Assembly (NCBI GenBank): GCA_029990175.1
Contig: JARKIP010000028.1
Location: forward strand, 9,116,501-9,180,500
DNA from: Petunia secreta
Taxonomy: Eukaryota; Streptophyta; Magnoliopsida; Solanales; Solanaceae
Direction: 5' to 3'
Length of the DNA: 64,000 nt
The notes under the pieces were generated by a model that saw nothing but the letters and a program-made list of their open reading frames with translations, did no database searches and was not told the DNA's origin. This document shows, in pieces, positions 1-12,418 of the stretch. A program made the position numbers and the translations under genes. Every line of letters begins with the position of its first letter. The stretch's first letter is position 1.

Positions 1-377
1 AGTTGAATAATAGCAATTATGGATATACTTAAAGCATAACAAATAATATGCCGTAACCAAAATTTTTTTACTGGAATGACAATGGAAGTGAACATGCATA
101 TTACATGAATATATGTATTATATACCGTAATACACATAATAAAATATCCACTAATTAAAGTTAAAGCAACAAAGTAAACTAATTGTATATGTACCATTTA
201 TTCAAAAAATCCACAAATGAAACAGTAAATTGAGTTTCATTCCTATAATATTCTAGTAACATCACAAATATTTGTAACAATTCATTAATATGATATATAT
301 ATTCAGAAGCATGCAGATCACAAGCGTACTATAATACAAAAGGTATATATGCAGAAATATGACAGATTGTAACTATT

Positions 378-379
<2 letters not shown>

Positions 380-459
<80 letters not shown>
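380..459. repeat. (AT)n microsatellite, about 80 bp
   Basis: Uninterrupted AT dinucleotides, inside an intron or 3' flank of the DUF1985 gene. Confidence 0.97.
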
Positions 460-462
<3 letters not shown>

Positions 463-520
463 CTTAAAAATATTTTCACAACACACAGAAAAAAGGCAAA
501 AATTGGCCCAAATAATTTAC

Positions 521-3500
521 CTTTATGTAGAACATCAGCCTCTACTGTAACTGGACATGCATGAATGGGGTCAACAATTCCAAATTGATGACCAACAGCT
601 TCAACTGGAGGTACTTGAACATTAATACCCTCATCTATAAAGAACAGTTAATTCAAATTAATAGAAATACTTCTTTAATAATAACAAGATAATTAAACTT
701 ATACAATAAAAATTAACAAAATTTGTACAATGTCTAACCTATACGAACAACACCAGGCAGACCAGTAATTGTACATGATAGTAATAGTTTACTTTCTACT
801 CTATCAATTCCTTGACCTAGGATTAGCAAAAACCTTATACAAGATATACTCTTTTTAAATAAATAAAAGAGCACAAACATAATTCATATTCATTGAATAC
901 TAACTGATATTGCAATAAAGATGCATTGGCCGACAGTATACACTAAATCAACAAACAGAACAAAAGGAAAACAGTCAAACAATAAATTCACAGTCACAAA
1001 AAAACTTATATAACTTTAAACAAATAATAGTAAAAACAAAACTTACAAAGTAAGAATTAGAATACAGAAAAAAAAAAAAGTACACAAAAGTGCACAAAAA
1101 TTTAAGAAAATACCTTGTATATTTACTTCTTCCATTACATTTGAGTTAACATCCTTGTCAACCTGTAATTCCACAAGCACTTCTACCAAAAGAAAAATAA
1201 AATGAAAGGTTGCAAAAATAACATAAAGCAAAAAAAATCAATAAGTTAGCACATACAAGCAAAACATCATCTATTATAAAATTATTACATGATATAGAAT
1301 TCATTTTAAAAACATAAATCAGGGATTGATATACTGAATACCTTCAGAGATAACTGCCTCATTAGTATGAATTCTTACATGCTCTTCAGCTAACTCTGAA
1401 ATACATAAAACAAAATCAGTCAAAACTACATAAACACTTACATAAAAGAAGAATATCATGTTGATATTCAATAAATACTGGTTAAGTATGTATTGAATAC
1501 CAGCTGTGTGGGATGTATCATTTCCTTCCATTTTATTCTCAGCTTGACCACAAATGTTCTGATCATCTAAATCAGAATCTAAACAAACAAAATTGTGAAA
1601 TTACAAACACAAGTTAAACTAATAAACATAATAACAAAAAAAAAACATCTGTAATTAATAAAAATTAAAAAAAGTAAAAGTAATTACTAAATTTTATATA
1701 GTATTGATGTAATAATACATATTAAGAATTCAATATATAAATTAAAATTAAACAGCTAAAATACAAACTAATAACATCATGAAATATTCTACATACTATT
1801 ACATTAAATATGCAATAGATATATGAATATTACATTCATAATTTGTGCATACCTGTTGCATCAGACAAAACAACACCATCTAAACCTCCACCAAAGTCCA
1901 TATCCATACCATGTGGATCTTCACTAACTTCTACCCAACCAAAATAACAATTCCAAACAACAGTAAGTATATAAGAACAGTTGCTATGCTACCGATAAAT
2001 ATCAACGACACCTACAACATGTACAAAAAATTTCACTTTGTAGAATTATATAACAACTAAAAATCAAATAAGTATACCTTCCATATTATCACAATCATTA
2101 ACAACTGGAGTGTCTTTTTGATTAGGAGAAACAACCGGTTGCTTTTCAGAGGGTCCTGTTGTAAGATAAACACAATAATGAACAAATACATATATCAATT
2201 CAACCGGATACAATGACTAACAAAACATTTACCATAACATTGATAAGCAAAAGTCTTTTGCTGTTGATGATCTTGTTGACGATCCAACGGCTCAGAAGTT
2301 TGGTTAATATTTTCATGAATGCGTTCATCAGTCTGCACATGATCATTTCCAGAAACCTAATAATAATAGGGGAAAACAATTAAAACTAAAAATATTCAAC
2401 AAATACACAGTAAAAATCATAAAAATATACAATCAAAATAACAACATACCCCATTGCACCCATTGGTCTCTCCAATATCATCCGGATCAATATCAAGCTT
2501 CTTGTAAATTTTATCAAAGCACTTAGCCAAATAAGCCTTTAATCCCGAAAATTCTTCTCGCAACAACTTCTGATGTCCATACAACAGCTGCAACTCAGGC
2601 GACAGCCTATGCTTATCGCGATTAGAAGATGACTGCTGAACTGTTTCAGCCCTTGCTCGATGAATCCCGTTTCCAGTTGATTCATTAGAAACAGAATCAA
2701 CACTTACATTTGGACCAATATTGTACGGCTTAAACTCAGGCAGTTCAAAACTATCAATTTCTAACTCAGATGGTTCAATCTTGGTAAAACACACCTTGAC
2801 CAAAAAAAAAAAAAAAAACAACATATGTAAACTTATTTATTGAATATAGTTATATATTAAAAAAAACATAAAATTATAAAGAACTGATCAAGCAAAAGGT
2901 ATACCTCACTTTTCTTTAAACTAAAAAACCCTTTCTGCAACTCTTCGAAATCATGGGTTCTCTTAACATGCCAGTTCAGAATACGAGGTGATTTATGTGC
3001 AACTCTGAATGCAATCTTCTCATTCACAGTAGGGCAACTTTCATAAAACCACACCTGCAACGCATATGGCAGACCGGCAAAACGATAACACTGTAGAAAC
3101 GGCCGCAACTTGTCATGCATTGAAGTAACAGTTGCTAAAAACACCTTTGTACCCCATGGAAACGTCTGCCACTCACCACACTAACAAGATTGAATTCAGC
3201 CTCAGCAATGGTAGTATCATTAGTAGCAGAATTTTTTGTAGAAAACAAAAAAGTGTGAATGAAATACAAAGCTGCAAGCTTAATAGCATCTTCATCATAT
3301 TTCCACTTCTTTTCCACAAAACAATCTACTAAATCTTTCTTTGTTACTTTAGACGCACCCCCAAAATACAATTGCAACAATCTATTAGGTTCATCGGAAT
3401 GGTACTCCTTCAAATGATCGCCAACACATTTCAGCCCCGTTATCAACCCAAACTCTACAAGGCCAAATCCCAACTTATTCCCATAAAAATCAAACCACAA

Positions 3501-5536
3501 AGCATCTGCATCATCAGTTGGCGGACAGACCTCACGCAACAACAGGGAATTCAATAATTTGTTACATGTTACAAATACAGGCATGTCAATAAAATGACCA
3601 AAGCACGACTGTCTAAATATTGCCAACAACCTGTCATCTAGCACCTTCTTAATGGTCGAAACAGCATCAACATTAGTATGCGTGCATATCCTACGACTTC
3701 TAAACTGGACCGGCCGAAAATACAATTTCATTGGCTGAAAAAGTTAAAGGAAAATATTAAACTAAAAAGTTTCTACTTAATAAAAATAATCAATGAATAT
3801 GCCATTAAAATGTAATCGACACAAATAGATAGAAATCTAAACTACATTTCATTTAAATAATATGAATACAATGAATATAAAGCATAATTAATGAACAGCT
3901 CCCATATATGCTTACATATTTAAAAAAATATGCAAAAACACAAATTATATTAGATATATACAACAAACGCAATTAAATATAATAATTGAAGATACAACTA
4001 TTATTCGTAAACAAAAAACATGTATTCATCAACTGCATACTGGTATGCACTATCCAACACCATAAAAAATATACCACATAAATATATATCATATATTTAG
4101 ACAATATCTCAAAACTATCCCATAGACACATAAAAATTTATTGTATTAAACAATATAAGACAACATGCATAATCTATGAATATATGCAGTATCTAAGTAA
4201 AGTACTACATCAAATACATACTTATTAGGTTGACATAAACAAGTGATTAATCAGTGTATATGTAACAACTATTCTACAATTACACACTTCATATAAATAT
4301 TCTATTACATACCTATATATTCAAAGAATATACACATATATTCAACAAAACCAAGTAGGTACTACAATCTATGCTACCAGATAAATATCAAATTTATACA
4401 TATACAATATTCAAAATAATATACTTAACAAATGTAGTAGAATACTAAAGGAAAATATTCAAAATATATATAAAAAAACCCATCAATAAAACATGCATAA
4501 TCTATGAATATATGCAGTATATAAGTAAAGTACTACAACAAATACATACTTATTAGGTTTACATAAACAAGTAATTAATCAGTGTATATATAACATTTAT
4601 TCTACAATTACACACTTCATATGAATATTCAATTACATACCTATATATTCAAAAAATATACACATACATTCAACAAAAACAAGTAGGTACTACAATCTAT
4701 GCTACCAGATAAATATCACATTAATACATATAAAATATTCAAAATAATATACTTAACAAATGTAGTAGAATACTAAAGGAAAATATTCAAAATATATATC
4801 AAAAACCCATCAATAAAATAGTAAACTAATCATGACTAATCTATGAATATATAAAGTATATATAGCAAATACTGCAGAACATATGCACTTAACAATGGAC
4901 ATAGACACATTAAAATACAGTATATATGTAAATTAATTCGATAATTACACAAATCAAAGAGTAAATAAGTTGGTTGTGACAATATTCAAATAATATTACT
5001 CATTTACTCAACAAATGTATCTACAGAAACACACAATATTACTACCAAATACTAATCACATTAATATGAAATTTATTAAACAATTATACAATTAATAAAA
5101 TATACTTCAAACTACAAAACAAAAGCTGAATATAACATACCTCAACATCAACCAATGGAAAATCATCAATCCTTTCCGTTTTTAGTGATCTCTTACTCTT
5201 CCCTTGAAATTTTTTTTTCTTCATCATCTGGGAAGGAGCGCAGAGACCTTTCTTCTTTTTTGCCAAAACAAGAGGCTCACCATCAGAATCATCACTGGAG
5301 GAAACAATACGCACACTTTTATCCCTAGAATCAGAACCAACTTTACGACATTTACGCTCGACATTAACGCCCTGCCGAGTTCTCTTTTTAGTATTCAACT
5401 TAGTAGCTGACCTTGTAACACGACTTGGCGTTTGAACCGAATTTTTGGTCGGAGAACCCATATCAAAATCTTCAAAGTCGTCATCATCCACTACATGCAA
5501 AGATTGCTTCACCTTCTTATCACCTCTCCTAGACAT
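521..5536 (-). CDS. DUF1985 protein of a Mutator-like (Ulp1-carrying) element, 3' part off the window, one frame break
   Basis: Ten-exon model, all GT-AG: 5536-5141, 3734-2905, 2794-2450, 2356-2233, 2155-2078, 1930-1853, 1578-1501, 1395-1342, 1182-1114, 816-739, then 634-521, which runs on past the left edge. Exon 1 is Lys/Arg- and acid-rich (MSRRGDKKVKQ start), suggesting a nuclear protein. Exon 2 carries the DUF1985 signature: FGHFIDMPVF, LLREVCPP, LWFDFYGNKLGFGLVEFGLI, then FPWGTKVF and LPYALQVWFYESCP. In plants DUF1985 is typically followed by a C48 (Ulp1/SUMO protease) domain; that domain would lie left of position 1 and is not visible. The frame breaks at about 3171-3185 within conserved sequence, so the copy is either a pseudogene or carries a sequencing indel. 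Exons after DUF1985 are short, acidic and low-complexity. Family call fairly sure; function inferred. Confidence 0.62.
4162..4817. repeat. tandem duplication, two units of 328 bp
   Basis: The block starting AACATGCATAATCTATGAAT at 4162 recurs at 4490 with only scattered changes. A third, strongly diverged start is visible near 4835. It lies in the 1.4-kb first intron (5140-3735) of the DUF1985 gene and is AT-rich with no ORF. Confidence 0.85.
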
Positions 5537-6100
5537 TACGACTAATGAAAAATAAAAAATATTCAGTTTCAGCCAAAATTATAGCATAAATCAATACAAT
5601 GTAAAACTAGAAAGACTCAAAACGACTAATAAATGAAAAACTTACCAGTAAATTAAAGCAACGGTCACAAAGAATGTAAACGGACAACGAAAAGACATAA
5701 ATTTATGCGTTTAAAAATCAGTAAAGGAAGATGTATCTGCTGAGGAAGAAGATTAAAAGTTACACGCTAATAAATAAACTCCTCGTTAACCGTTGTTTTA
5801 ATTACCTAGAAAACAGGAAATAGTAGGCATGTGGGTAAGTAGTTAATAGGGATTAATGATTTCAGACTAAAAATACACTCTTCCCACTCACGCTTTTACC
5901 GAAAAAATAGGCATTGAAAATACTAACGGGGGAGTTTTAAATTTGGCTATAAATGTGTAATGGCAACAGATAAAGATCTATAAACTACAAAAAACTTAAA
6001 ATATATCTATTTAAATAAAATAACACTTTAAAGTGTCTATATTCGGTAAAATTTCCTAAAATAAACGAGGCCTAGAAATAATAATATAATAAGAATTGAA
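5537..6100. other. 5' flank of the DUF1985 gene; probable end of the Mutator-like element
   Basis: No ORF. This is the upstream region of the minus-strand DUF1985 gene. A sequence GGTAAAATTTCCTAAAATAA near 6053-6072 could be the element terminus because it separates the element from the TNL leader. The other terminus is outside the window, so the boundary is an inference. Confidence 0.3.
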
Positions 6101-6101
6101 G

Positions 6102-6113
6102 TTGACTTTGACT
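6102..6113 (+). promoter_or_regulatory. two tandem W-boxes (TTGACT TTGACT)
   Basis: TTGACT occurs twice back to back about 135 bp before the predicted 5'-UTR donor. TTGAC[C/T] is the WRKY factor binding core and is common in immune-receptor promoters. Whether these lie upstream of the transcription start cannot be told from sequence alone. Confidence 0.45.
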
Positions 6114-6114
6114 C

Positions 6115-7282
6115 AGGGAACCACTATGCTCCTGCTAATCATCTTCCTCTGAATTTCCCATCAGTTCTTCTAGTGTTCTGATTATTTTGCTTATGCATAA
6201 TCATATTTGCAACTTAAAGCTGAAGTTTCTTTCTTCTGAAAAGCCAGGTAATTATATAATAATCTCTCAAACTCTAATATTGCAACTTTCATTTTATGTT
6301 TTTTAGCTATGGAATTTTTTGCTATGTGGATATGTTGTTCCTGTGTTATGTATCAATTGTCTCTTATCGGTTATAAAGAGAAATATTAATGAGTTTATAG
6401 GCTAAATGAGTTTTTTCACATATTAGACTAATATTTTGGGTCGGACTCTCTTGTTCGGACTATAACATCCTGCCAAGGACATTACCATTATTTTTGTTTT
6501 TTTAGTGTAAGTTGCAGTATATGTAAAAGGCTGTTCAGTATTTAATAATTTAAGGGAAATTGCAGATGAATAGGGTAAAAGCAGGATAGTTATGGAACAA
6601 TAACTGAGCATTATACTTCGTGCACTCAAACTTATGTGATAGATTACTTTCTGTTGTAAAATTATTTCCTCTTTCTCTTTAAACTTAGTTATTTTTTTAT
6701 TTTAGTATTTGTTGTTAAAATCTCACATTCATTTCTAGAGTTAGTGATGGGTTTATCTATGGAATTTATTTAGACAGAATTATATTTGAGTTAGCAAGCT
6801 AGAGGAAAAAAAAAAGGCTCATCATTGCTCCATTTGCCTCTAATTTTGCCTCTAATTTTGTTATCAAGTTATCTGTTCTAGATTATCGGCATTATTGTTT
6901 TGGTGAATGTGGCGTATAGCCTCCATCTCCCTCTACTACGCCGTGATTGTCATAATCTGGATTTAGCTGATTAGGAATAAATTTGACTACACCGCTAATT
7001 TTTCAAAGGTGTAAAAGAGTCCATGTCATTATATAAGTTGAGAGCATGAGTATTGTTGCATGGAGAACTGTGATGAATACAAGATCCGCTTGTCTAAACC
7101 TGTAAAAGATCATGATTTGGCTGTAGTAACCACTTCCCATTTTGCAATTTGAGAAATATCTTTTTCCGATTTCATGAAATGCATAAGAGAACATAATCTT
7201 CAATAAGTTACGTATTTATTTTTCCTTCTTTCAATGAACTTTGCAGATTAAAGAGCGTCTCCATTTAGTTCTTTGATCGTTC
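6115..7282 (+). other. TNL leader: likely 5'-UTR exon, intron 6248-7246, second UTR piece
   Basis: A pyrimidine-rich segment ends in AAAAGCCAG|GTAATT at 6247/6248. A polypyrimidine tract with TTTGCAG ends at 7246, 36 bp before the start codon. This would give a 1-kb 5'-UTR intron, the usual arrangement in many plant genes. No long ORF lies inside it. Needs cDNA support; splice sites are seen, usage is inferred. Confidence 0.45.
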
Positions 7283-10200
7283 ATGATGAGAGCTGAGAGA
7301 GCATCATTCTCCAGGTCTAGATGCTCTTATCATGTCTACTTGAGTTATAGAGGCCAAGAGATAAGCATGAGCTTTATCAATCTCCTATACATGGCATTGA
7401 CACGTGTAGGTATTCGAACATTTAAGAAACATAATGAAGCTAGTAAAGGAAAGATTGTTGGATCAGAATTGCAAAAGGCAGTCAAGGAATCAAGGATTTC
7501 AATAATTGTATTCTCAGAAGATTATGCATTTTCTAGACGGTGCCTAGATGAGCTTGTGAACATCCTTGAAAGGAAGCAAAGTGCTGGTCATATGATTCTC
7601 CCTGTGTTCTATCGTGTAGATCCATCCCATGTAAGAAAGCAGACAGGATCATATGCAAAAACATTTCATAATTATGAAGAGCAGATCATGGTGGAGACAG
7701 GTGAAAGAAGGGACGGGCACATAGCAAAGGTGAAGATATGGAGAGCATCTCTCAAGGAGGCTGCAAATATGGCAGGGATAGTCCTAGAAGACGGGTAGGC
7801 TAAATGAAATTTGTTTTGGCTCTGCAATGTTTGTACATGTTCAAACAATGAAAGTGCGAATAAACTTTTAATGTTTTTGAATATTTATAGTATTCTTCTG
7901 TTTCTCTACATTTATCTTCTATCATCAAGTTTGTTTGCGGACATTCAATTTCCATCATGTTCAGTTGTGATATAATTTTCATTTTAACCAATGCTATCTA
8001 TCTGATAGTCTTCTTTTTATTTTCTGGCAGGGATGAGTCAAAATTTATTCAAGAAATTGTTGAGGACATTTGGAGTAAGCTGAGTCGCAAAGTTTTGAGT
8101 GTTGCCCCATATCCAGTTGGAATTTATACCCGCGTAAAAGAGATTAGCGTCTGGTTACAAGATAGCTCGACTAGTTCTCGCACATTGATGATCTATGGAG
8201 AACCTGGAATTGGTAAAACAACCATTGCTAAAGCTCTTTTTAACCTACATTATGACAGATTTGAATGCAGCAGTTTTCTTGCAAATATTCGAGAAATTGC
8301 AAAAGAAAGCAGTGGTCTGATTAACCTTCAGAAAAAGCTTCTCTCTGATCTTTTGAAAGAGGATAAGGTTAAAGTATATGATATAGATGGAGCTTCCAAG
8401 ATCAAAGAATGTTTACTCCACAAAAGGTTTCTTTTTGTTCTTGATGATGTTGATGATTTGGGCCAACTGAAAGCAGTACTTGATTCAATAGATTGGATTC
8501 CTTCAGGGAGTAAAGTTATTATAACAACTACAAATGAAAGCTTGCTAAATCCTCATGATGCTTGTGTGATGTATGAAGCGAAGAGGTTGGATACTCATGA
8601 GGCGCTACAGCTCTTCAGCTTGCATGCTTTTGGTCAAGACCATCCTGTCAAGGAGTACATGATGCAGTCCAAACAGATAGTCAAACATTGTCGAGGTGTT
8701 CCTTTAGCTCTTCAAGTTGTAGCCTCTTCACTACGTGGTGGAAGCATAGATACATGGGAAGGTGCAGTAAAGAAATTAGAAAGATTTTCTGAACGCTGCG
8801 ACCATAAAGTTCTTGAACTGGGCTATGAAGCTTTACCAGATGATCATGAGAAAAATGTATTTCTTGATATTGCTTGCTTCTTTGTTGGGAAGGACAAAGA
8901 TCATACAATCAAAATTCTGGATGAATGCGGTTTCCATACTACTGCGGAAATACAGGATCTCACTGATAGATATCTTCTGTCAGTGACTCCTGACAACAAG
9001 CTAATGATGCATCAGTTACTACAAGAGATGGGTAAAGAGGTCGTCTGCCAAGAATCGCCTACAGAACCTTGTAAACGCAGTAGAATCTGGCATCATAAGG
9101 ATGCCCTCAGTATACTGCAGGAAGAAACTGTATGACTCCTTTCTCTTGTACCAAATTGCTTCTTTTCCCTCGGGCCCATGTTCACTTCAATATTACTTTC
9201 CATGTCAGGATACAGAATCCATTGAAGGGTTTGTACTTAAACTGCATGGATCAGGTGAAACCAAACCAGACAGACATGAAAATATATCAAAAATACCTCA
9301 TTGTGACGAGTCACGGATTACTTCAACATTGACTGCTAAGGAAAATTCAAAGAGGCTTCGCCTAGGTTTTTCCTCATGGCATCAGGTGACCTCTGTTTTG
9401 GCAAGACCACAGACCTTACCAAATGAAGCTGGAATCAGTACTAAAGCATTTTCAAAAGTTCAAGAGCTGAGATTTCTTGAGCTTGATAATGTGCAGCTTT
9501 CTGGCACCTATGAGGGATTTCCAAAGAAATTAAGATGGCTGTTCTGGCATGGATTCCAATTGACTTCCTTTCCGAGTAGCTTCCCTCATGAAAATCTTGT
9601 AGTTCTTGAAATGAGCAACAGCAACTTGCACCAAACCTGGGAGGGGGCAAAGGTTAGCTGATTCCTGCTATTATCTAATTTTGTGAATGATTGAGTTCTT
9701 GCAGACATTGATACTTTTCCTTTACTGACTCCTTTCCTCTCTGTTTCCTCAGTCTTTTCGATCATTGAAGATACTTGATCTCAGTCACTCACATAGTCTC
9801 GTGAAGACCCCTGACTTCTCTGGACTGCCGAGTTTAGAAAAAGTCATTCTTGAAGATTGCACAAGTTTGGTCAAGGTCCATGAGTCAATTGGAGGACTCC
9901 AAAAGCTTCTTGTCTTAAATATGAAGGGCTGCGAGAGCCTCAGGAAGCTCCCTAGGAAGATTGGGAAAATAAAATGCTTAGAAGAACTAATACTCTGTGG
10001 GTGCTCGAAACTGGAGTTTTCGATGATGAGAAATCAAAAGTTTTTGCAAGCACTTCAGCGAAATATGACTAACAGAGATCAATTTGCATCTAAGACTGAA
10101 AAGCCAATATGTAATGAACCTCTGCCTCCTAAATCAGTCTATTCATTCCTCTGGTCTTGGATGTCACTCTGGCAACGGTCAGCATCAATGTCAGAGCTCC

Positions 10201-11204
10201 GACAAATCACCTTACAAAGTTTGGATATCTCACATTGCAATCTGACTGACACTGTTATTCCATATGATCTTTCTGTCCTCTCCTCCTTAAAGTACCTGAA
10301 TCTAAAAGGAAATCTCATATCTGTTCTGCCAGAGAGCCTCAAGAGCCTAACTATGCTGCAGTCTCTTCAGTTAGCCGACTGCACGAGGCTCCTGTGGATC
10401 CCAGAGCTTCCATTGAGTTTACAATTATTGAATGCACGTAACTGCAGATCACTGGATAAGATAACAAATCTACCCAACTTCATGAGGTCACTTGAATTGC
10501 ACTTAGAGAATTGTGGAAAGCTGGTTGAGCTTCAGGGAGTGTTCAAACTAGATCCTATTGAAGACATTGATATTATTCTTGATCTATGGGGCCTAGAGTA
10601 TTTGGAGCTCAGAGCAGAAGATGTGGAACTTTGTAACTATCTCACCTCAACGAAAAGCAAAGGTCTTCAGGGACTATATGAATTTGGTATACATAGCATT
10701 TACATTCCAGGAGGCAAGGTACCTAGCAAGTTCGATTATGTAAGCACAGGGAGCTCAATAGCTTTCACTGTGCCTTCACTTCCTAATGTCGAGATACGAG
10801 GAATAGAGTTATGCATAGCTTATGAACAATGTTATGAAGAATTTTTCAGTGAAAGGCACTTCATAAAGGTGAGCAATAAGACTAAGGGGATCAAATGGAT
10901 TTATGGTCCAACGATTTTTGGGATTGCAGGTCCTGGTAATTCAATGCTATGGTTAAGTCATTGGAAGTTTGGAGATCAGCTAGAAAGGGGAGATCAAGTT
11001 GTTGTCTCGTTAAGCATGAGGTGTTCAGTTAGGGAATTTGGAGTCCATCTTGTATGCAGTGAACAAAGGGAGGAAGGCACCCTATCTGAGAATGCAAAGG
11101 AGGAATGTCGTCGTCCCTCTTATCCACTTCATCATGAAATTGGAAGAGCTTTGTCTCCTTTTGAGCTAAGCTCAGGTGTCTATCACCTCTCCATTTATTC
11201 TTGA
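7283..11204 (+). CDS. TIR-NB-LRR (TNL) intracellular immune receptor, 4 exons, 1168 aa
   Basis: Exons 7283-7794, 8031-9129, 9209-9652 and 9753-11204 join in frame (3507 nt including the stop) with GT-AG introns, the classic TNL layout. TIR: aa 15-165 (YHVYLSYRGQE; the putative catalytic Glu is E90 in CLDELV). NB-ARC: aa about 200-500, with P-loop GEPGIGKTT (K233), kinase-2 FLFVLDDVDD, RNBS-B KVIITTTNE, PLAL, FLDIACFF, and MHQ at 497-499 where MHD is expected. LRRs start near aa 600 and run through exon 4 (LKILDLSHS, LEKVILEDC, LKYLNLKGN). A C-JID-type post-LRR domain begins near aa 997 (YIPGGKVPSKFDYVSTGSSI). TNLs sense pathogen effectors, oligomerise and act as TIR NADases signalling through EDS1. 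The ORF is intact; motif departures leave open whether it is an active sensor. Confidence 0.9.
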
Positions 11205-11328
11205 TGGAATGCTAGATGGTATAGTGATTTTCTTCCCTCCTATCCACTATACTATCTATCACTAGATAGTGTAATGATTTTCTTCCCATAAAGTAGATAA
11301 CTTCTGATCGAAAACTCGGAGGAGAAAG
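11205..11328 (+). other. TNL 3' flank up to the retrotransposon insertion
   Basis: 124 bp of 3' flank, probably 3' UTR, containing a short imperfect direct repeat (two copies of a GATTTTCTTCCC-ending block near 11225 and 11275). It ends in the 5-bp target site GAAAG, so the native 3' UTR or terminator is probably split; the rest resumes at 20905. Confidence 0.6.
11324..11328. repeat. target site duplication GAAAG (left)
   Basis: Matches 20905-20909 immediately after the 3' LTR. Confidence 0.93.
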
Positions 11329-12360
11329 TGTTGTATATATGATATTTTGATGATGATAAATTAAATGTACTTGTAAATATTTTAGCTATAGGTTTTGACA
11401 GTTGGTAATCTTGAATTGGGTTCCAGGGACTTGTTTTTGAAATAATATGTGAGCTATTTTTATGTTGTGGGATAAGTCTTATGGATAGGTTGAGATAACT
11501 GATCTTGATGATATATCTCGTTCAAGAGTTGAATTAAGTAATCTGATTATTCTTAAATTGAGTAATCTGATTAGTTCAAGAGTTGGCCATAAAGGAGGTT
11601 GAGTTGGAATAGAATTGTAGGAAATCTTATTTTGATAAGGATGGGATTAATCTTATGAGCTGTATATTATTATCCCTAACCATGTTGGACTGTATTTTCT
11701 TTTTTATTGTCAGGTATTTTATTGCTATAAATACAGTTTGAACACAGGTTGGAAACTCACACATTCACCTACACTTCAAGCACACAAAGGCAGCTTATTA
11801 TACTCAGGCAATAACCTGAAGTGTGGAACACGAGTTGGAACAGTTCTAAGTGTCTATTATTTCCATCTTCTGATACACTTGAGTCCATCTTAGTGAATGT
11901 ATTAGGTTTGAATTGTAATCTCTTTCAGCTTACTTAGAAGCATTTTTGAGGTTGTTTTCTGAAGTTATTTTGGGTTCAAGCTAGGGGTAGTTTGAACGTG
12001 TAGCAACAGTCTAGGATTGTTGTGATTGTTGTAAAGGGCTTAGGATTAGGTCCTTGGGGTTACTCTTGTGATCCGAGTTTGGCTCGTTTGTTTAGTGGAT
12101 TGGTTGAAATTCCCACAGAGGTGTGGGTCGTGGTTTTTTACACCTTTGAGCCAGGGTGTTTTCCACGTTAAAATCGCGTGTGCCTTGTCTAATTTTCTCT
12201 TTAATACTTTGTTAATTAATTGTTGGAACACCCGTTAGAACAGGTTCAAGTAAGCTGTTCCAACAAGTTAAGAAACTTAGATTAAATTCAAAGATAAGGT
12301 AAAATCGTTGTCGACCCAATTCAACCCCCCTTCTTGTGTCGAGTGTACTCTAAACTATCA
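11329..12360 (+). repeat. 5' LTR (1032 bp)
   Basis: Begins TGTTGTATATATGATATT and ends TACTCTAAACTATCA. It matches 19882-20904 almost base for base. It holds a TATAAATA box at 11726-11733, about 400 bp in, a plausible U3 core promoter. A 9-bp segment near 12017-12031 is absent from the other LTR. Confidence 0.95.
11726..11733 (+). promoter_or_regulatory. TATA box of the LTR promoter
   Basis: TATAAATA in a local context without other TATA matches. The same box is conserved in the 3' LTR near 20280. Promoter role inferred from position in the LTR. Confidence 0.5.
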
Positions 12361-12362
12361 AT

Positions 12363-12374
12363 TGGTATCAGAGC
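12363..12374 (+). other. primer binding site, initiator Met-tRNA type
   Basis: TGGTATCAGAGC, two bases after the 5' LTR, is the standard plant copia primer site complementary to the 3' end of initiator tRNA-Met. It fixes both LTR end and strand. Confidence 0.92.
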
Positions 12375-12418
12375 GGGTGTCTCATAACTAGGCTAACACC
12401 TTTGAGAGATCCTTGAAA

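Noticed and set aside
380..459. AT tract considered as an origin or CRISPR-like array
   Set aside because: Pure dinucleotide microsatellite; no CRISPR repeats with unique spacers exist anywhere in the window, and the genome is a plant's.
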